From: Mucilaginibacter flavidus
GTDB taxonomy: Bacteria > Bacteroidota > Bacteroidia > Sphingobacteriales > Sphingobacteriaceae
Direction: 5' to 3'
DNA: 64,000 nt
Assembly: GCF_024055575.1 (NCBI RefSeq)
Contig: NZ_JAMXOE010000008.1
Coordinates: forward strand, 1 to 64,000
Positions 54,270 to 63,694 of the stretch are shown one piece after another. The first letter of the stretch is position 1. Each line of letters begins with the position of its first letter. A program made the translations under genes and the position numbers. The notes under the pieces are model-generated. The model was given only the letters and a program-made list of their open reading frames with translations, did no database searches and was not told the DNA's origin.

Positions 54270-55148
54270 CTATCCGGCCCTGCGGTAGCCAACCTGCTCT
54301 CTGAAGAGCTGCGGTGTCATCCCGGTATTTATTTTAAAAAAGCGGCTGAAATAATATTCATCTTCAAAACCAAGTTCGTAGGCTATTTCTTTTACCCTTT
54401 TGGACTGCGTATGCAAATTTCGTTTAGCTTCCATAATGATCCTTTCATTGATCAGGCAGGAAGGGGTCTTGTTAAAATGGGTTTTGATGATCTTCGCCAA
54501 AACTTTAGGGGACGTATGGAGTAATTCGGCATAATCACCTGAGGAGTGTTTGGTTCTGAAATTTTCCTCAATAGCCGTTTTTAATTTTTGGAGAATAAAT
54601 GGGGCTTTGCCCGGCTTCGCCAGGCCGGCATTCATTGATTGCTGCTCCTGTTTTAAACGGGAAACCGCGACCAAAAATATTTTTAAATAGGATACCAGCA
54701 ATTCATGCTGTGCCAATCCGCAATTTTGCATTTCGGCTGCAATTTGTTCGAATATCATTTTAAAAACGCCGGCCCCTTTCTCATCAACCTTCGTAAATGG
54801 TGACCGGCGCGGATCGTTGCCGAGTACTTCGTTGAACTGCAACTCCTTTTGATCCTTGTACATATAAAAAAAATCAGCGTGGAAATAAACTGCGATCCCT
54901 TTAACGGAGGGCTCAGCCTTTAGCTTATATGGTTGATTACAGGCGAAATTAAAGAGGCTGCCGCTTTCAAAATCATACTCATTAAAATCAGTATTAATTT
55001 TCCCCGCCCCGTTCCGTATCCAGATAAATGTAAAGCAATTCTGGCACTGGATATCGTTAGGAAGATCTGTATATTCAAGTGATATTATTTTCAAAGCGAC
55101 CTCACCGGTTTGAGGGTTATTTAATGTTAATTCTGGTCGGTTGATCAT
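54270..55148 (-). CDS. AraC-family transcriptional regulator, paralog of 50734-51633
   Basis: At 292 residues it shares layout and many identities with the regulator at 50734-51633, such as AQHELLVSYLKIFLVAVSRL versus AQHDVLVSYLKIILITASRL, and both end in YELGFEDEYYFSRFFKI-type HTH. Together they suggest a duplication that now flanks the DUF1348-PPOX-fabF genes. The gene directly upstream is the modified thioredoxin. Confidence 0.9.
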   Translation of the reverse strand: MINRPELTLNNPQTGEVALKIISLEYTDLPNDIQCQNCFTFIWIRNGAGKINTDFNEYDFESGSLFNFACNQPYKLKAEPSVKGIAVYFHADFFYMYKDQKELQFNEVLGNDPRRSPFTKVDEKGAGVFKMIFEQIAAEMQNCGLAQHELLVSYLKIFLVAVSRLKQEQQSMNAGLAKPGKAPFILQKLKTAIEENFRTKHSSGDYAELLHTSPKVLAKIIKTHFNKTPSCLINERIIMEAKRNLHTQSKRVKEIAYELGFEDEYYFSRFFKINTGMTPQLFREQVGYRRAG

Positions 55149-55245
55149 CGTTGTCGTTTTGAAATAGCATTGAAATCTTTGTGGTTAATTACCTGGTACC
55201 TGTGAGTAAACCATTCACTGGCCGAACTACTTTTTTATTTTTAGA

Positions 55246-55569
55246 TCAATTACTTAATGCCCCTTCGATTTTCTCCACCAGGGCATCTCTCGTGATCATA
55301 CCCGTTACGGTCCCGATAACCTGCCCATTTTTGTAAAAGAACAATGTGGGTAATTCAATTACGCCCATCTCTTTTTTTAATAAGGGCGATTCGTCCACAT
55401 CGATCTTATAAAATGATGCTTTACCGTTATACCGGTCAAACATCTCGTGGTAAATCGGCCCCATCATTTGGCACGGGCCGCTCCACGTTGCACAGAATCT
55501 TGCGATTTGCAAGCCCGGACCATTGATAACCTTTTTCCTGAAATTCGTTTTGTTCGTTATTTTTATCAT
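55246..55569 (-). CDS. Thioredoxin-fold protein with WSGPC active site
   Basis: At 107 residues it is a full-length cytoplasmic thioredoxin fold (ARFCATWSGPCQMMG near 20-34, VDESPLLKKEMGVIELPTLFFYKNG). The usual WCGPC is changed to WSGPC, so the nucleophilic cysteine is missing and only the second remains; another cysteine stands 3 residues before. The normal disulfide exchange is therefore not expected. The neighbours are AraC and sigma-54 regulators. Confidence 0.9.
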   Translation of the reverse strand: MIKITNKTNFRKKVINGPGLQIARFCATWSGPCQMMGPIYHEMFDRYNGKASFYKIDVDESPLLKKEMGVIELPTLFFYKNGQVIGTVTGMITRDALVEKIEGALSN

Positions 55570-55890
55570 CTGTGTTCATTTGTTTGGCACAATTCTTATA
55601 GCCAAATCTGGTGCCGAAAATTTACTGCTGAAATAGCGGCGATAAATTCCATATAAATAACTCATATATAAGTATTTGCTAAAATGGCTAATCCGGTTAT
55701 TTAGATCATGCTTGTTGATATTTAAAAAGATTCACTTTATTTCAGGAAAAATTATCAGGTAACTGCAGCGTGCAATTGCCGATTGTTTCCGGTTATTCCG
55801 CACCTTTGATAGCCGGTTTGAAATTCACTGTTAATTCAGCTTTTTCCTTAACTTTAATGATTGATAAATTTTCCTAATTAATGATCCCTG
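55570..55890. promoter_or_regulatory. Divergent regulatory region with sigma-54-like elements
   Basis: On the minus strand GGCAC-CAGATTT-GG (55601-55616) approaches the -24/-12 consensus (GG-N10-GC), 30 bp before the thioredoxin start. On the plus strand TGGCAC-AATTC-TTAT (55585-55599) gives a second weak match. Together they form an inverted repeat GGCAC/GTGCC. The next gene on the plus strand is a sigma-54 activator, so autoregulation is plausible. Confidence 0.4.
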
Positions 55891-57693
55891 ATGGGAAAAG
55901 AGAACGAATTAGAATTTGATAACGCCCCCAGGCTCGCCAACTACACATTTCACAATTTGTATGAGGGGGTTTTTTGGACAGACCTTTACGGGCATATTCT
56001 AAAAGTAAATGACACCGCCTGTCAAATGTTAGGCTATTCAAGGGATGAATTGCAAGCGTTGAACCTGGCAGATATTGATACCTCGGAAATTTTAAACGAC
56101 CTTTCTTCATTTGGCAAAAAATTGAGAGCGCAGAAAATAGTGGCCTTCGAATCCAGACAAAAACACAAAAACGACATCCTCCTGGACGTTGAGGTTACCT
56201 GCCATTACCAGGTGCATAACGACCGTGAAGTAACCTGCATCTTTGTTAGGGATATCAGTGAACGTAAACTTGCAGAGGAGCATTTAAAACTTGGGAATAG
56301 CCAATTACAGCTCTTATTAAAAGAAAGTGAAGAGCGTTTTCGGGATCTTTTCGAAGAAGCCCCGATAGCCTATCTTCATGAGGCGATAGACTCCCGTTTT
56401 ATTAAAGCAAATAAAGCGGCACAGAGAATCTTAGGGATAAAACCCGAAGATGTCCCTAACTGCTACGGCGTATCCTTCATTCCCGACCTTCCCGAGGCGC
56501 AGCGGCGAATCAAAGCCGCATTGGATTCCCTTGGGAAGGGTGTGGAATCAGAAGGTGTTTTGTTGGAATTACGAAGAAAAGATAATGGTAAGCCCGTATG
56601 GATACAATGGTGGTCAAAACCGGATGACAGAGGGTTTACCCGGACTATGTTCCTCGATATAACCGACCGGGTGTTATTGGAACGGGAGCAGGCAAAGTTG
56701 CAGGCGCAAAACCAGTATTTGCAGGAAGAGATAAAGTTGAATCACAATTTTGAAGAAATTGTGAGCAATAACAAACAATTTCATAAGATATTACAGCAAA
56801 TTGAACGGGTTGCCTCGACGGATGCAGCCGTTCTGATATTGGGGGAAACCGGCACCGGAAAGGAGTTACTGGCAAGAGCAGTCCATAATATCAGCAAAAG
56901 AAGTAAGCGGCCGCTGATAAAGATCAACTGCGCAAATTTACACGCTGAATTGATTGAAAGTGAACTATTCGGTCATGAACGAGGCGCTTTTACCGGTGCT
57001 ATGGAGAAAAAGATCGGGCGCTTCGAACTTGCTGACGGCGGCACCATTTTTTTAGATGAGGTTGGAGAACTCCCGCTTGGCCTGCAGGCCAAATTGTTAA
57101 GGGTATTGCAAGAGGGCGAATTTGAAAGGCTTGGTAACCCTAAGACCATCAAAGTGGATGTACGGGTAATCGCAGCGACCAATCGAAACCTGGAAGAAGC
57201 TATTGAAAAAAAAGAGTTTAGGGAAGATCTGTTTTATCGCCTCAATGTTTTTCCGATTTTTTCCCCGCCTTTACGCAGCCGTAAAGAGGACATCCCACTA
57301 CTTGTCAGACACTTCGTCAGAAAATATGAAAGCAAAATGGGCCGGGAGATCAAAAAAATCCCGGACAAGGTGATCAGTACGTTAATGGACTATAACTGGC
57401 CAGGCAATATCAGGGAACTGGAAAACATCATTGAAAGAGCGTTGATCCTGTCAAGCGGTGATACGCTTGAATATGGGAGTTGGGTTCCGGTTGGAAAAAC
57501 AGCCGGCGGGCATGAAAACAAAAGAACGGCTCTGCTCAAGATGGATGAGGTAGAAAAAGAGCACATCCTTAATATACTGAACAAAACGAACTGGAAAGTA
57601 AGCGGAGAAAAAGGTGCGGCAAAGATTTTGGGTTTAAACCCTAATACCCTTGAATCCAGGATGAAAAAGCTTGAGATAAAGAGGGAGAACTAA
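55891..57693 (+). CDS. PAS-PAS sigma-54 interacting transcriptional activator
   Basis: At 600 residues it has two PAS-type sensor domains (about 15-130 and 150-260) and a short coiled coil (near 270). The AAA+ domain has Walker A GETGTGKE (near 318), the sigma-54 contact motif GAFTGA (near 365) and Walker [12 protein letters not shown] Fis-type HTH follows (near 555-598). No receiver domain is present, so it senses directly through PAS. It is a bacterial enhancer-binding protein. It is divergent from the thioredoxin gene. Confidence 0.93.
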   Translation: MGKENELEFDNAPRLANYTFHNLYEGVFWTDLYGHILKVNDTACQMLGYSRDELQALNLADIDTSEILNDLSSFGKKLRAQKIVAFESRQKHKNDILLDVEVTCHYQVHNDREVTCIFVRDISERKLAEEHLKLGNSQLQLLLKESEERFRDLFEEAPIAYLHEAIDSRFIKANKAAQRILGIKPEDVPNCYGVSFIPDLPEAQRRIKAALDSLGKGVESEGVLLELRRKDNGKPVWIQWWSKPDDRGFTRTMFLDITDRVLLEREQAKLQAQNQYLQEEIKLNHNFEEIVSNNKQFHKILQQIERVASTDAAVLILGETGTGKELLARAVHNISKRSKRPLIKINCANLHAELIESELFGHERGAFTGAMEKKIGRFELADGGTIFLDEVGELPLGLQAKLLRVLQEGEFERLGNPKTIKVDVRVIAATNRNLEEAIEKKEFREDLFYRLNVFPIFSPPLRSRKEDIPLLVRHFVRKYESKMGREIKKIPDKVISTLMDYNWPGNIRELENIIERALILSSGDTLEYGSWVPVGKTAGGHENKRTALLKMDEVEKEHILNILNKTNWKVSGEKGAAKILGLNPNTLESRMKKLEIKREN

Positions 57694-57694
57694 T

Positions 57695-57718
57695 ATCCCG
57701 ACCTACTCTGGCCGGGAT
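57695..57718. terminator. Hairpin after the sigma-54 activator gene
   Basis: ATCCCG and CGGGAT arms, partly extended through GG/CC, just after the stop codon. No clear T-run follows. The remaining DNA to 57930 shows nothing recognised. Confidence 0.4.
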
Positions 57719-57930
57719 CAGTTAATCCAATGGTGTAAAGCATAACGATCTGCGGCGGTATAGCGATAGGCAAAGATCACAAACAAACCAGCTTTATATT
57801 TAAAAGCCGACGTTGCCGTAATAATAGCGTATGGCATCAAATCCGATCTAAAGGACCATCGCCAGGCGGATCTGAACCAGAAAAAATTAGTAAGGCATTT
57901 GCTGGGGAAGCTCAGGCGGTGAAAGGGTAT

Positions 57931-58323
57931 CTAATTTTTTCCGTTATTTGCGCCAATTGACAAAATTCCTGCCATTCTTTTAAAAAGGGAGCTGTCTTTA
58001 AGAAAGGCACCGATCCAAACTAAGCTCAGCAGAATAAATGCCGTTGGCATTAGGTGTTGCGAAATCTCTATTGCGCCGGCACCACCAAGGTATGCGCATA
58101 ATAAGAAAAAACCTATTCTCCAGGTTGCCGGAATTAAATATAAGACTACACATGTCAGTTCAAGTAAGCCTAATAAAGGTAATGGAAAATAGGGGATAAT
58201 ACCCGCCTTTGTCAGATTACTTACGATGATGGCAGCACCTGCAAATTTTGCAGTAGCGCTTAATGCCAATAGTAAAGCGGGTAGCCATACCAAGATGCTT
58301 GTTGTGATCTTTTTAAGTTTCAT
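57931..58323 (-). CDS. DoxX-like membrane protein
   Basis: At 130 residues and four membrane helices (LVWLPALLLALSATAKFAG; YFPLPLLGLLELTCVVLYLI) it fits the DoxX-like family of small redox or stress-linked membrane proteins. The gene begins 5 bp after the peroxiredoxin gene, so they form an operon. Confidence 0.85.
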   Translation of the reverse strand: MKLKKITTSILVWLPALLLALSATAKFAGAAIIVSNLTKAGIIPYFPLPLLGLLELTCVVLYLIPATWRIGFFLLCAYLGGAGAIEISQHLMPTAFILLSLVWIGAFLKDSSLFKRMAGILSIGANNGKN

Positions 58324-58328
58324 TTTTT

Positions 58329-59006
58329 TTATTTGCTTAGGCTTAATTTTAAGGCAGTTAAAATTTCAGATGGCTCCACCCTGAGCCGGTAATCACCTCC
58401 CTCGGATTTAGCGAAAAGGACCTTTCCATTTTTATCAAGTATAATAACGGCAGGTACGGGCACCTCCCTTGATTGGTCATCATAAAAACTGTAAAAATCC
58501 ACGCCCAGTTTTTGTGCTTCATCCACAGCTTCAACAGCGTTTTGAATGATCGTCGTAAATTGCTTCGCCACTTGATTTCCGCTGTCGCTCAGCACTTCAA
58601 ATTGCAGGGCGTGTTTGGCCTGCATATCTAAGGAGCTATCAGGGTTCTGCGATGAAATGGCTATAAAATTAGCGCCCAAAGCCTTAATGTCAGGTAAGAT
58701 CCTTTGATACGCGTTTAAGATCAGATTACAATAAGGGCACCAGTTGCCCCTGTAAAATGTTATTATTACCGGTCCTTCATTGAGCAGATCCTGAAGTGCA
58801 ATTATTTTATTTACCGCATTGGGAAGTTGAAACAACGGAGCTTGGTCGCCAACGGATAATTTCAGTGTAGACACGTAATCCAAAGCTAATTGGTCGGCAT
58901 CGTCATTAAATACGGCTAAGGATTCTTTAGGGATCATTGCGGCAAGAACTGCCTGTAATTGAATTTTTTCCTGTTCGTAAACAGGTATTTGGTTTGATTT
59001 TGACAT
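58329..59006 (-). CDS. AhpC/TSA-type peroxiredoxin-like protein
   Basis: At 225 residues it has a thioredoxin fold with FYRGNWCPYCNLILNAY near residue 83-100, an AhpC/TSA-family signature with a CxxC pair (PYC), and LDKNGKVLFAK near the end. It would reduce peroxides or act as thiol oxidoreductase. It overlaps no neighbour but is 5 bp from the DoxX gene, and downstream of the Crp-type regulator gene on the same strand. Confidence 0.85.
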   Translation of the reverse strand: MSKSNQIPVYEQEKIQLQAVLAAMIPKESLAVFNDDADQLALDYVSTLKLSVGDQAPLFQLPNAVNKIIALQDLLNEGPVIITFYRGNWCPYCNLILNAYQRILPDIKALGANFIAISSQNPDSSLDMQAKHALQFEVLSDSGNQVAKQFTTIIQNAVEAVDEAQKLGVDFYSFYDDQSREVPVPAVIILDKNGKVLFAKSEGGDYRLRVEPSEILTALKLSLSK

Positions 59007-59109
59007 CGTTTATTATTTTAAGGCGTCGTTATTGACAACACAAAAATGCAACGATCTCGAATGGGAAAAAATGAATTGGATTAGGAAATAAAGTTGAACT
59101 GGTTCAACT

Positions 59110-59688
59110 TTATTTCTTCCTGCTTCTGATCTTACTGAGGAATTCTGTCGTAAAGCCAAGGTAGGAAGCCAGCGTGTATTGCGGTACCCGGTTTACAATG
59201 GAAGGGTATTTTTGAAAAAATTCATCATATCTTTCCTCAGCGGTCTTACTTAAATTAGACAACATTCTTTTTTGAAGAAAGGCAAACGACTGTTGGGCGG
59301 CAATTCTAAAAAAACGTTCAAATTTGGGAATTGTGTCCATTAAAAGCTGTTCGGAATGGTAATCGATCTGGATGACCCTGGTGTCTTCCAACGCTTCAAC
59401 AAACAATGTTGCGGGGACTTGATTAATGTAGCTGTTAAAGTCACTGATCCACCAATCTTCGATCGCAAAAGCGATCGTATGCGTTTGCCCCTTGTCATCG
59501 GCCAGGTATGCCCTCATCGCACCTTTAACGATATAAGTCCTGTACTTACAGGTAAAATCAGGTTGAACGATCATTTGCTTTTTCCTGACATTTTTCACTT
59601 TAAAAAAGGAGATCAACCGGGCTTCTTCCTCACTGGTTAGTTCAATATATTTTGCAAAATGCTTTTTAATCGGCTCAAAATCATCCAC
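59110..59688 (-). CDS. Crp/Fnr-family transcriptional regulator
   Basis: At 192 residues it has an intact cyclic-nucleotide-like sensor domain and HTH. The end YTLASYLGFTTEFLSKIRSR is the equivalent of the HTH that is frameshifted in the 41885 paralog. It sits just upstream of the peroxiredoxin/DoxX operon and downstream of the FMN reductase gene. It probably regulates these redox genes. Confidence 0.9.
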   Translation of the reverse strand: MDDFEPIKKHFAKYIELTSEEEARLISFFKVKNVRKKQMIVQPDFTCKYRTYIVKGAMRAYLADDKGQTHTIAFAIEDWWISDFNSYINQVPATLFVEALEDTRVIQIDYHSEQLLMDTIPKFERFFRIAAQQSFAFLQKRMLSNLSKTAEERYDEFFQKYPSIVNRVPQYTLASYLGFTTEFLSKIRSRKK

Positions 59689-59716
59689 GGCATAAAAGTA
59701 TATTTTTTATAGCTAT

Positions 59717-60298
59717 TCAGATCAGGGGAGAACCCAGCACGATTCGCGTTACCAGGTCGTTTAAAATCACCTGTAAGGCTGATGTTGTTTCGCTAGCTAT
59801 GATCGCTCCCGAACTGCTCATTTTATTTTTAATATCAGCGATGCTTAACGCGGAATTTGTACCCATATTGGTGCCCAGCGCAGAAAGCGTGAGCAACAGC
59901 GAGGCTAATGCCTTATCTCCCCCAGAATAAAGCGGAGACGCACTGATTGCGGCCACCGGCTTTTCGTTTAACTCCCCGGTGAAGACCAGCCAGTCCAACG
60001 CATTTTTTAATACGCCAGGTACGCCGAAAGCATATTCCGGGGTAGAAAATATGACACCATCCGCGTCTTTAATCCTTTGTTTAAAGTAAGTGACCGTTGG
60101 TATCGGATCCTTTATTTCAGGGTTGAAATGAGGTAATTTGTCAAGCCCCTGAAAGATATCGATCACGACATTTGGTGCTGCTATTTTGGCAATTGCTTTT
60201 AAAATATTCAGATTGGAAGACGTTGCTGTTAAACTTCCGGGTATGGCCAAAATCATTATTGGCTTGTTGTTTTCTATCATATGATCTTTGTTGTCCAC
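59717..60298 (-). CDS. NADPH-dependent FMN reductase family protein
   Basis: At 193 residues it has a flavodoxin-like fold with the phosphate-binding GSLTATSSN near 20 and TPEYAFGVPGVLKNALDW near 90, diagnostic for NADPH-dependent FMN/quinone reductases. These two-electron reductases detoxify quinones, azo dyes or nitro compounds. A start a few codons downstream (at the second Met) is possible. It is in a run of stress genes on the minus strand. Confidence 0.88.
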   Translation of the reverse strand: MDNKDHMIENNKPIMILAIPGSLTATSSNLNILKAIAKIAAPNVVIDIFQGLDKLPHFNPEIKDPIPTVTYFKQRIKDADGVIFSTPEYAFGVPGVLKNALDWLVFTGELNEKPVAAISASPLYSGGDKALASLLLTLSALGTNMGTNSALSIADIKNKMSSSGAIIASETTSALQVILNDLVTRIVLGSPLI

Positions 60299-60361
60299 AT
60301 AGGCTTTTTGAGTGGTCGGGATGAGCGTTCCGCTATTTAGCGCCTAAAAGAGAGGTGGGTT

Positions 60362-60976
60362 TTAAACTTTCGTGTTGATTTTATATTCTTCAGAAAACTG
60401 ATCGTCGTCCTTATCTTCCACCCAATTGTATTCGATGGTATAAGCCAGTTTTCTCGCGAATTCAACACCTTGTTGTTCACTGATGAAACCCAGCGTCATA
60501 TCCATGCCCGCACTTACGCCGGACGATGTATAATATTTATCATCGACCGCCCAGCGGGCCTTTTTTATCCATTTTACATTCGGGCCCTGCGTTAACACCC
60601 AATCATAGGCTCTTTTATTGGTTGTCGCATATTTAGCATCCAGAAGCCCCGTTTTTGCAAGTAATGAGGTACCGGTACATACGGTCAGTACATAGGTGCT
60701 CAATTTTGATATTCGACAGACTTCATCGATCAGTAAAGGGTTATCAACTTCTACCCTCGTTCCATAACCTCCGGGAATCAGGAAAACATCAATTTCTTCT
60801 TTTATGGAGGACAAACGCTCTGTCATGATGGAAACGCCATGATCGTTGGTGATCAGGCCTCCTGTCAGCGAATAGAACAAAACCTGATAGTGTTCTTTGT
60901 GCCTCGCGAATATTTCTACCGGCCCGAACACGTCAAGTGTTTCGAAGTTGCCGAACATTATTACGGATATGGTCAT
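60362..60976 (-). CDS. DJ-1/PfpI-family glutamine amidotransferase-like protein
   Basis: At 204 residues it has VFLIPGGYGTR near 80 and the nucleophile-elbow cysteine in VCTGTSLLAKTGLL near 98-111. Residues match the DJ-1/PfpI family, including members that act on methylglyoxal adducts, isonitriles or stress targets. The substrate is unknown. It lies 63 bp from the FMN reductase gene. Confidence 0.85.
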   Translation of the reverse strand: MTISVIMFGNFETLDVFGPVEIFARHKEHYQVLFYSLTGGLITNDHGVSIMTERLSSIKEEIDVFLIPGGYGTRVEVDNPLLIDEVCRISKLSTYVLTVCTGTSLLAKTGLLDAKYATTNKRAYDWVLTQGPNVKWIKKARWAVDDKYYTSSGVSAGMDMTLGFISEQQGVEFARKLAYTIEYNWVEDKDDDQFSEEYKINTKV

Positions 60977-61075
60977 TTTATTATTTTTAACAGCTGTAAG
61001 TTATTCCCGTCGTAAAGCTAAAAGATAAAACCGAAGGTATCCTCCGGCCTTATCTCCAGCTTTTGATCAACAGGA

Positions 61076-62011
61076 TTACATTTTACCGGCAACATTTTCT
61101 GTGTAAAACCGGTGAATTTCTTTAGAAATATAGTCGAGGTTATCTTCAACGGCGAAATGCCCTGCATCAAGGCGGTGCATTTCCGCTTTGGGAAGATCCT
61201 TTAAAAATGCTTCGCCACCGGCCGGGGTAAAGAAAATATCTTTTTGACCCCAGAAAATGATCGTTTTGGGTTGGTTCTTGCGAAGGAATTCCTGCCACAC
61301 CGGATATAATTCTACATTGGTGCGGTAATCGTAAAATAGATTTAAATTAACACGAACGGCATTCGGCCTTTGCATAAAGGCATAATCAGATTCCCAGTTA
61401 TCAGGGCTGATCAGTTCGGGGTTTTTGGCGCCGAATAAATAAATGCTTTTGATGGCATCATGCGTTAAAAATGCGGCCAAAGGCTTTTCTGTTTCTGCCG
61501 ATCTGTTTTTCCATAATGCTCCACGGAAACCATCCCAGGCTGCGGTAAAGCCAACTTCGTATGCGTTGGTATTTTGAATGATCAGCCAATCAAGCGCTTT
61601 TGGGTTACGGCCAACAATTCTAAAACCAACCGGGCCGCCGTAATCCTGGGCAAATAAGCCGTAATGGTCGAATCCTTTTAGTTTCAGGAAATGTTCAACA
61701 ATTTGAGAAATGCCTTCAAAAGTATAATTATAAGTCGCCGGGTCAGGGATATCGCTCAAACCAAATCCGGGGTAGTCCGGTGATATTACGTGGAATTTAT
61801 CAGAAAGCGATATGATCAGGTCGCGGTACTGATGTGAACCGGCCGGGAAGCCATGCAAGAGAACCAGTTTGGGACTTGCCGGATCGCCCGCCTCGCGGTA
61901 AGCGATATTCAATCCGTCTACTTTAATGCTTTTGTAGGATACCTGTGCAAATGATGCCACAGATACAAATAACAATGCTGTTATTGTAAATAGTTTAGTA
62001 AGCTTTTTCAT
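61076..62011 (-). CDS. Secreted alpha/beta hydrolase, epoxide hydrolase/haloalkane dehalogenase type
   Basis: At 311 residues it has a signal peptide ending SFAQ. The oxyanion HGFPAGSHQYRD is near 54, the nucleophile elbow has Asp in AQDYGGPVG (near 125), and the catalytic His in DAGHFAVED near the end. An Asp nucleophile points to epoxide hydrolases or dehalogenases rather than esterases. The lid covers about 145-230. It probably attacks a reactive organic compound; substrate unknown. Confidence 0.87.
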   Translation of the reverse strand: MKKLTKLFTITALLFVSVASFAQVSYKSIKVDGLNIAYREAGDPASPKLVLLHGFPAGSHQYRDLIISLSDKFHVISPDYPGFGLSDIPDPATYNYTFEGISQIVEHFLKLKGFDHYGLFAQDYGGPVGFRIVGRNPKALDWLIIQNTNAYEVGFTAAWDGFRGALWKNRSAETEKPLAAFLTHDAIKSIYLFGAKNPELISPDNWESDYAFMQRPNAVRVNLNLFYDYRTNVELYPVWQEFLRKNQPKTIIFWGQKDIFFTPAGGEAFLKDLPKAEMHRLDAGHFAVEDNLDYISKEIHRFYTENVAGKM

Positions 62012-62199
62012 CTTTGTTTTTTTAATTATGCCTTTATTGACACGTCAAAGATGCGGTACTTTACTATCCTTAAAAATGGATAAACGACGCAAAGAGATGG
62101 ATGATTTTTTTTATAAAATATTGTTTAATAGCTATTTGCATGGATAAATCACCGAAAACATATTTGCAAATCCACCATATCCCCGGGCGGGTACTGTGA

Positions 62200-63045
62200 C
62201 TATTTTTCAGCATAAATAATAAAGGCATTTGAATCAACCATCGTGCTGCCCTCGGGGTATTTTTGATCGATCGACTGAATGACCTCGGCCTTTATTTTTG
62301 CTTTAACTTCCGGGTCAACTTTGCTTAATGCCGCAGCCACCGGCCCTGCTACTTCGTTCATGAAATTCCAGTAGCCTTCGGCGTTCCCGCAATCTAATTT
62401 ACCATAGATTTCGGTTTCGGAGATATTTTTAAAACCCGACTTCAGAAGCAATTCGGACATATACCCGTTCGCCGCACACCGGAACATACTTGGGGCGCCC
62501 GGAACAGGCGCGGGCATCTGAATATTTTTACCAATGCATCCCATTATTGCTGTAACCCAAAAATTCTTTTCGGGTACATTCCAAACAGAAGTAGCCATTC
62601 TTCCTCCAGGTTTTAGTACACGAAGCATCTCTTTAGCCGCTAAATCCATGTCAGGAAAGAACATAAAGCCAAAACGACAACTTATCGCATCAAAAGTATT
62701 ATCAGCAAATGGCAGTTCACTAACCTCGCAGGTGATGGTCTCTACGTTTTTGATTCCCCTTCGCATTGCATTTTCACGGGCAATTTCGACCATGTTCTCA
62801 GCAATGTCGGTAACATAAACTTTCCCACCACTAAGCATTGTTGCTATAGTCAAACCAGGTTCGCCCGTTCCCGCAGCAATGTCAAGCACGATGTCTCCAC
62901 CGGATGGTTGCAGGACCCGGATGATCTCGTCGCCCATAGGTTTTAAGAAATCCATCGTCATCCCGTCCCATTTTTTCCAGCCGGATGATATCTTATTCCA
63001 GGAGTCTTTCTGTTGCTGACGGATTAATTCAAATTGAGTTGTCAT
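62200..63045 (-). CDS. Class I SAM-dependent methyltransferase
   Basis: At 281 residues it has SAM-binding motif I VLDIAAGTGEPGL near 55 and post-I VYVTDIAENMVEIAREN, then SCRFGFMFFPD and LRVLKPGGRMATSVWN, as in UbiE/COQ5-like methyltransferases. The target is not known. It lies among the stress genes and could methylate a quinone or small toxic compound. Confidence 0.88.
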   Translation of the reverse strand: MTTQFELIRQQQKDSWNKISSGWKKWDGMTMDFLKPMGDEIIRVLQPSGGDIVLDIAAGTGEPGLTIATMLSGGKVYVTDIAENMVEIARENAMRRGIKNVETITCEVSELPFADNTFDAISCRFGFMFFPDMDLAAKEMLRVLKPGGRMATSVWNVPEKNFWVTAIMGCIGKNIQMPAPVPGAPSMFRCAANGYMSELLLKSGFKNISETEIYGKLDCGNAEGYWNFMNEVAGPVAAALSKVDPEVKAKIKAEVIQSIDQKYPEGSTMVDSNAFIIYAEK

Positions 63046-63208
63046 TTTAATGGAGGTTTATGATGCTGATTTTAGAATTTGCGTTAATGTAATGTGCTGA
63101 TTGTCTGGAAATTTAATTATTTTATTTAATAACTAATTGGCCTTTGAGAATTAAATATGGAATTTTGTGATTAATATCAGTTGTTCGGTAATCAAAAATT
63201 CTATTAGA

Positions 63209-63658
63209 CTATTTGTTGCGGCGATCAATGACTTCGTCCACGGAATATTTCCCGCTGCCATTTACAAATATTGCAAGTGCAAGCCCTATCGCCAATATAT
63301 GATATTCAAAGCCTTCGCCTTTTTGATTACCCAACCAGTTCATAAAAAATCCATTGTGAATATGGGAAGTGAATATAATACCGGTCATTAAAATGATCGT
63401 TAGCGCCGACCATATCCTGCTGCCTGCACCAGCTACGATTGCGATTGATCCGGCGAACTCAATAACAATTACTAACAACCCGATTAACCACGGCAAATGT
63501 AATGTGCCTGTGAAAAACGACATTGTCCCGTTAAAGCCGTAGCCGCCAAACAAACCCAGAGCTTTCTGAGCGCCATGTGGTAATAAAATTAGTCCCAAAG
63601 TCAGACGGGTGATTACACCTGTCCAATCATCATTTGTTTTAAAAATTAGTTTTTTCAT
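63209..63658 (-). CDS. DoxX-family membrane protein
   Basis: At 149 residues it has four membrane helices and the DoxX signature (TRLTLGLILLPHGAQKALGLFGGYG; FAGSIAIVAG). The second DoxX in this region; the first is at 57931. It is downstream of the GAPDH gene on the same strand, 36 bp away, and may be co-transcribed. Confidence 0.85.
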   Translation of the reverse strand: MKKLIFKTNDDWTGVITRLTLGLILLPHGAQKALGLFGGYGFNGTMSFFTGTLHLPWLIGLLVIVIEFAGSIAIVAGAGSRIWSALTIILMTGIIFTSHIHNGFFMNWLGNQKGEGFEYHILAIGLALAIFVNGSGKYSVDEVIDRRNK

Positions 63659-63694
63659 TATTTTAATTTTAATAATTGTAATTGAAACAGTTGT

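Noticed and set aside
57770..57922. Short plus-strand frame after the sigma-54 activator (LYLKADVAVIIAYG)
   Set aside because: It has no start codon, no recognised family and stops after about 40 codons.
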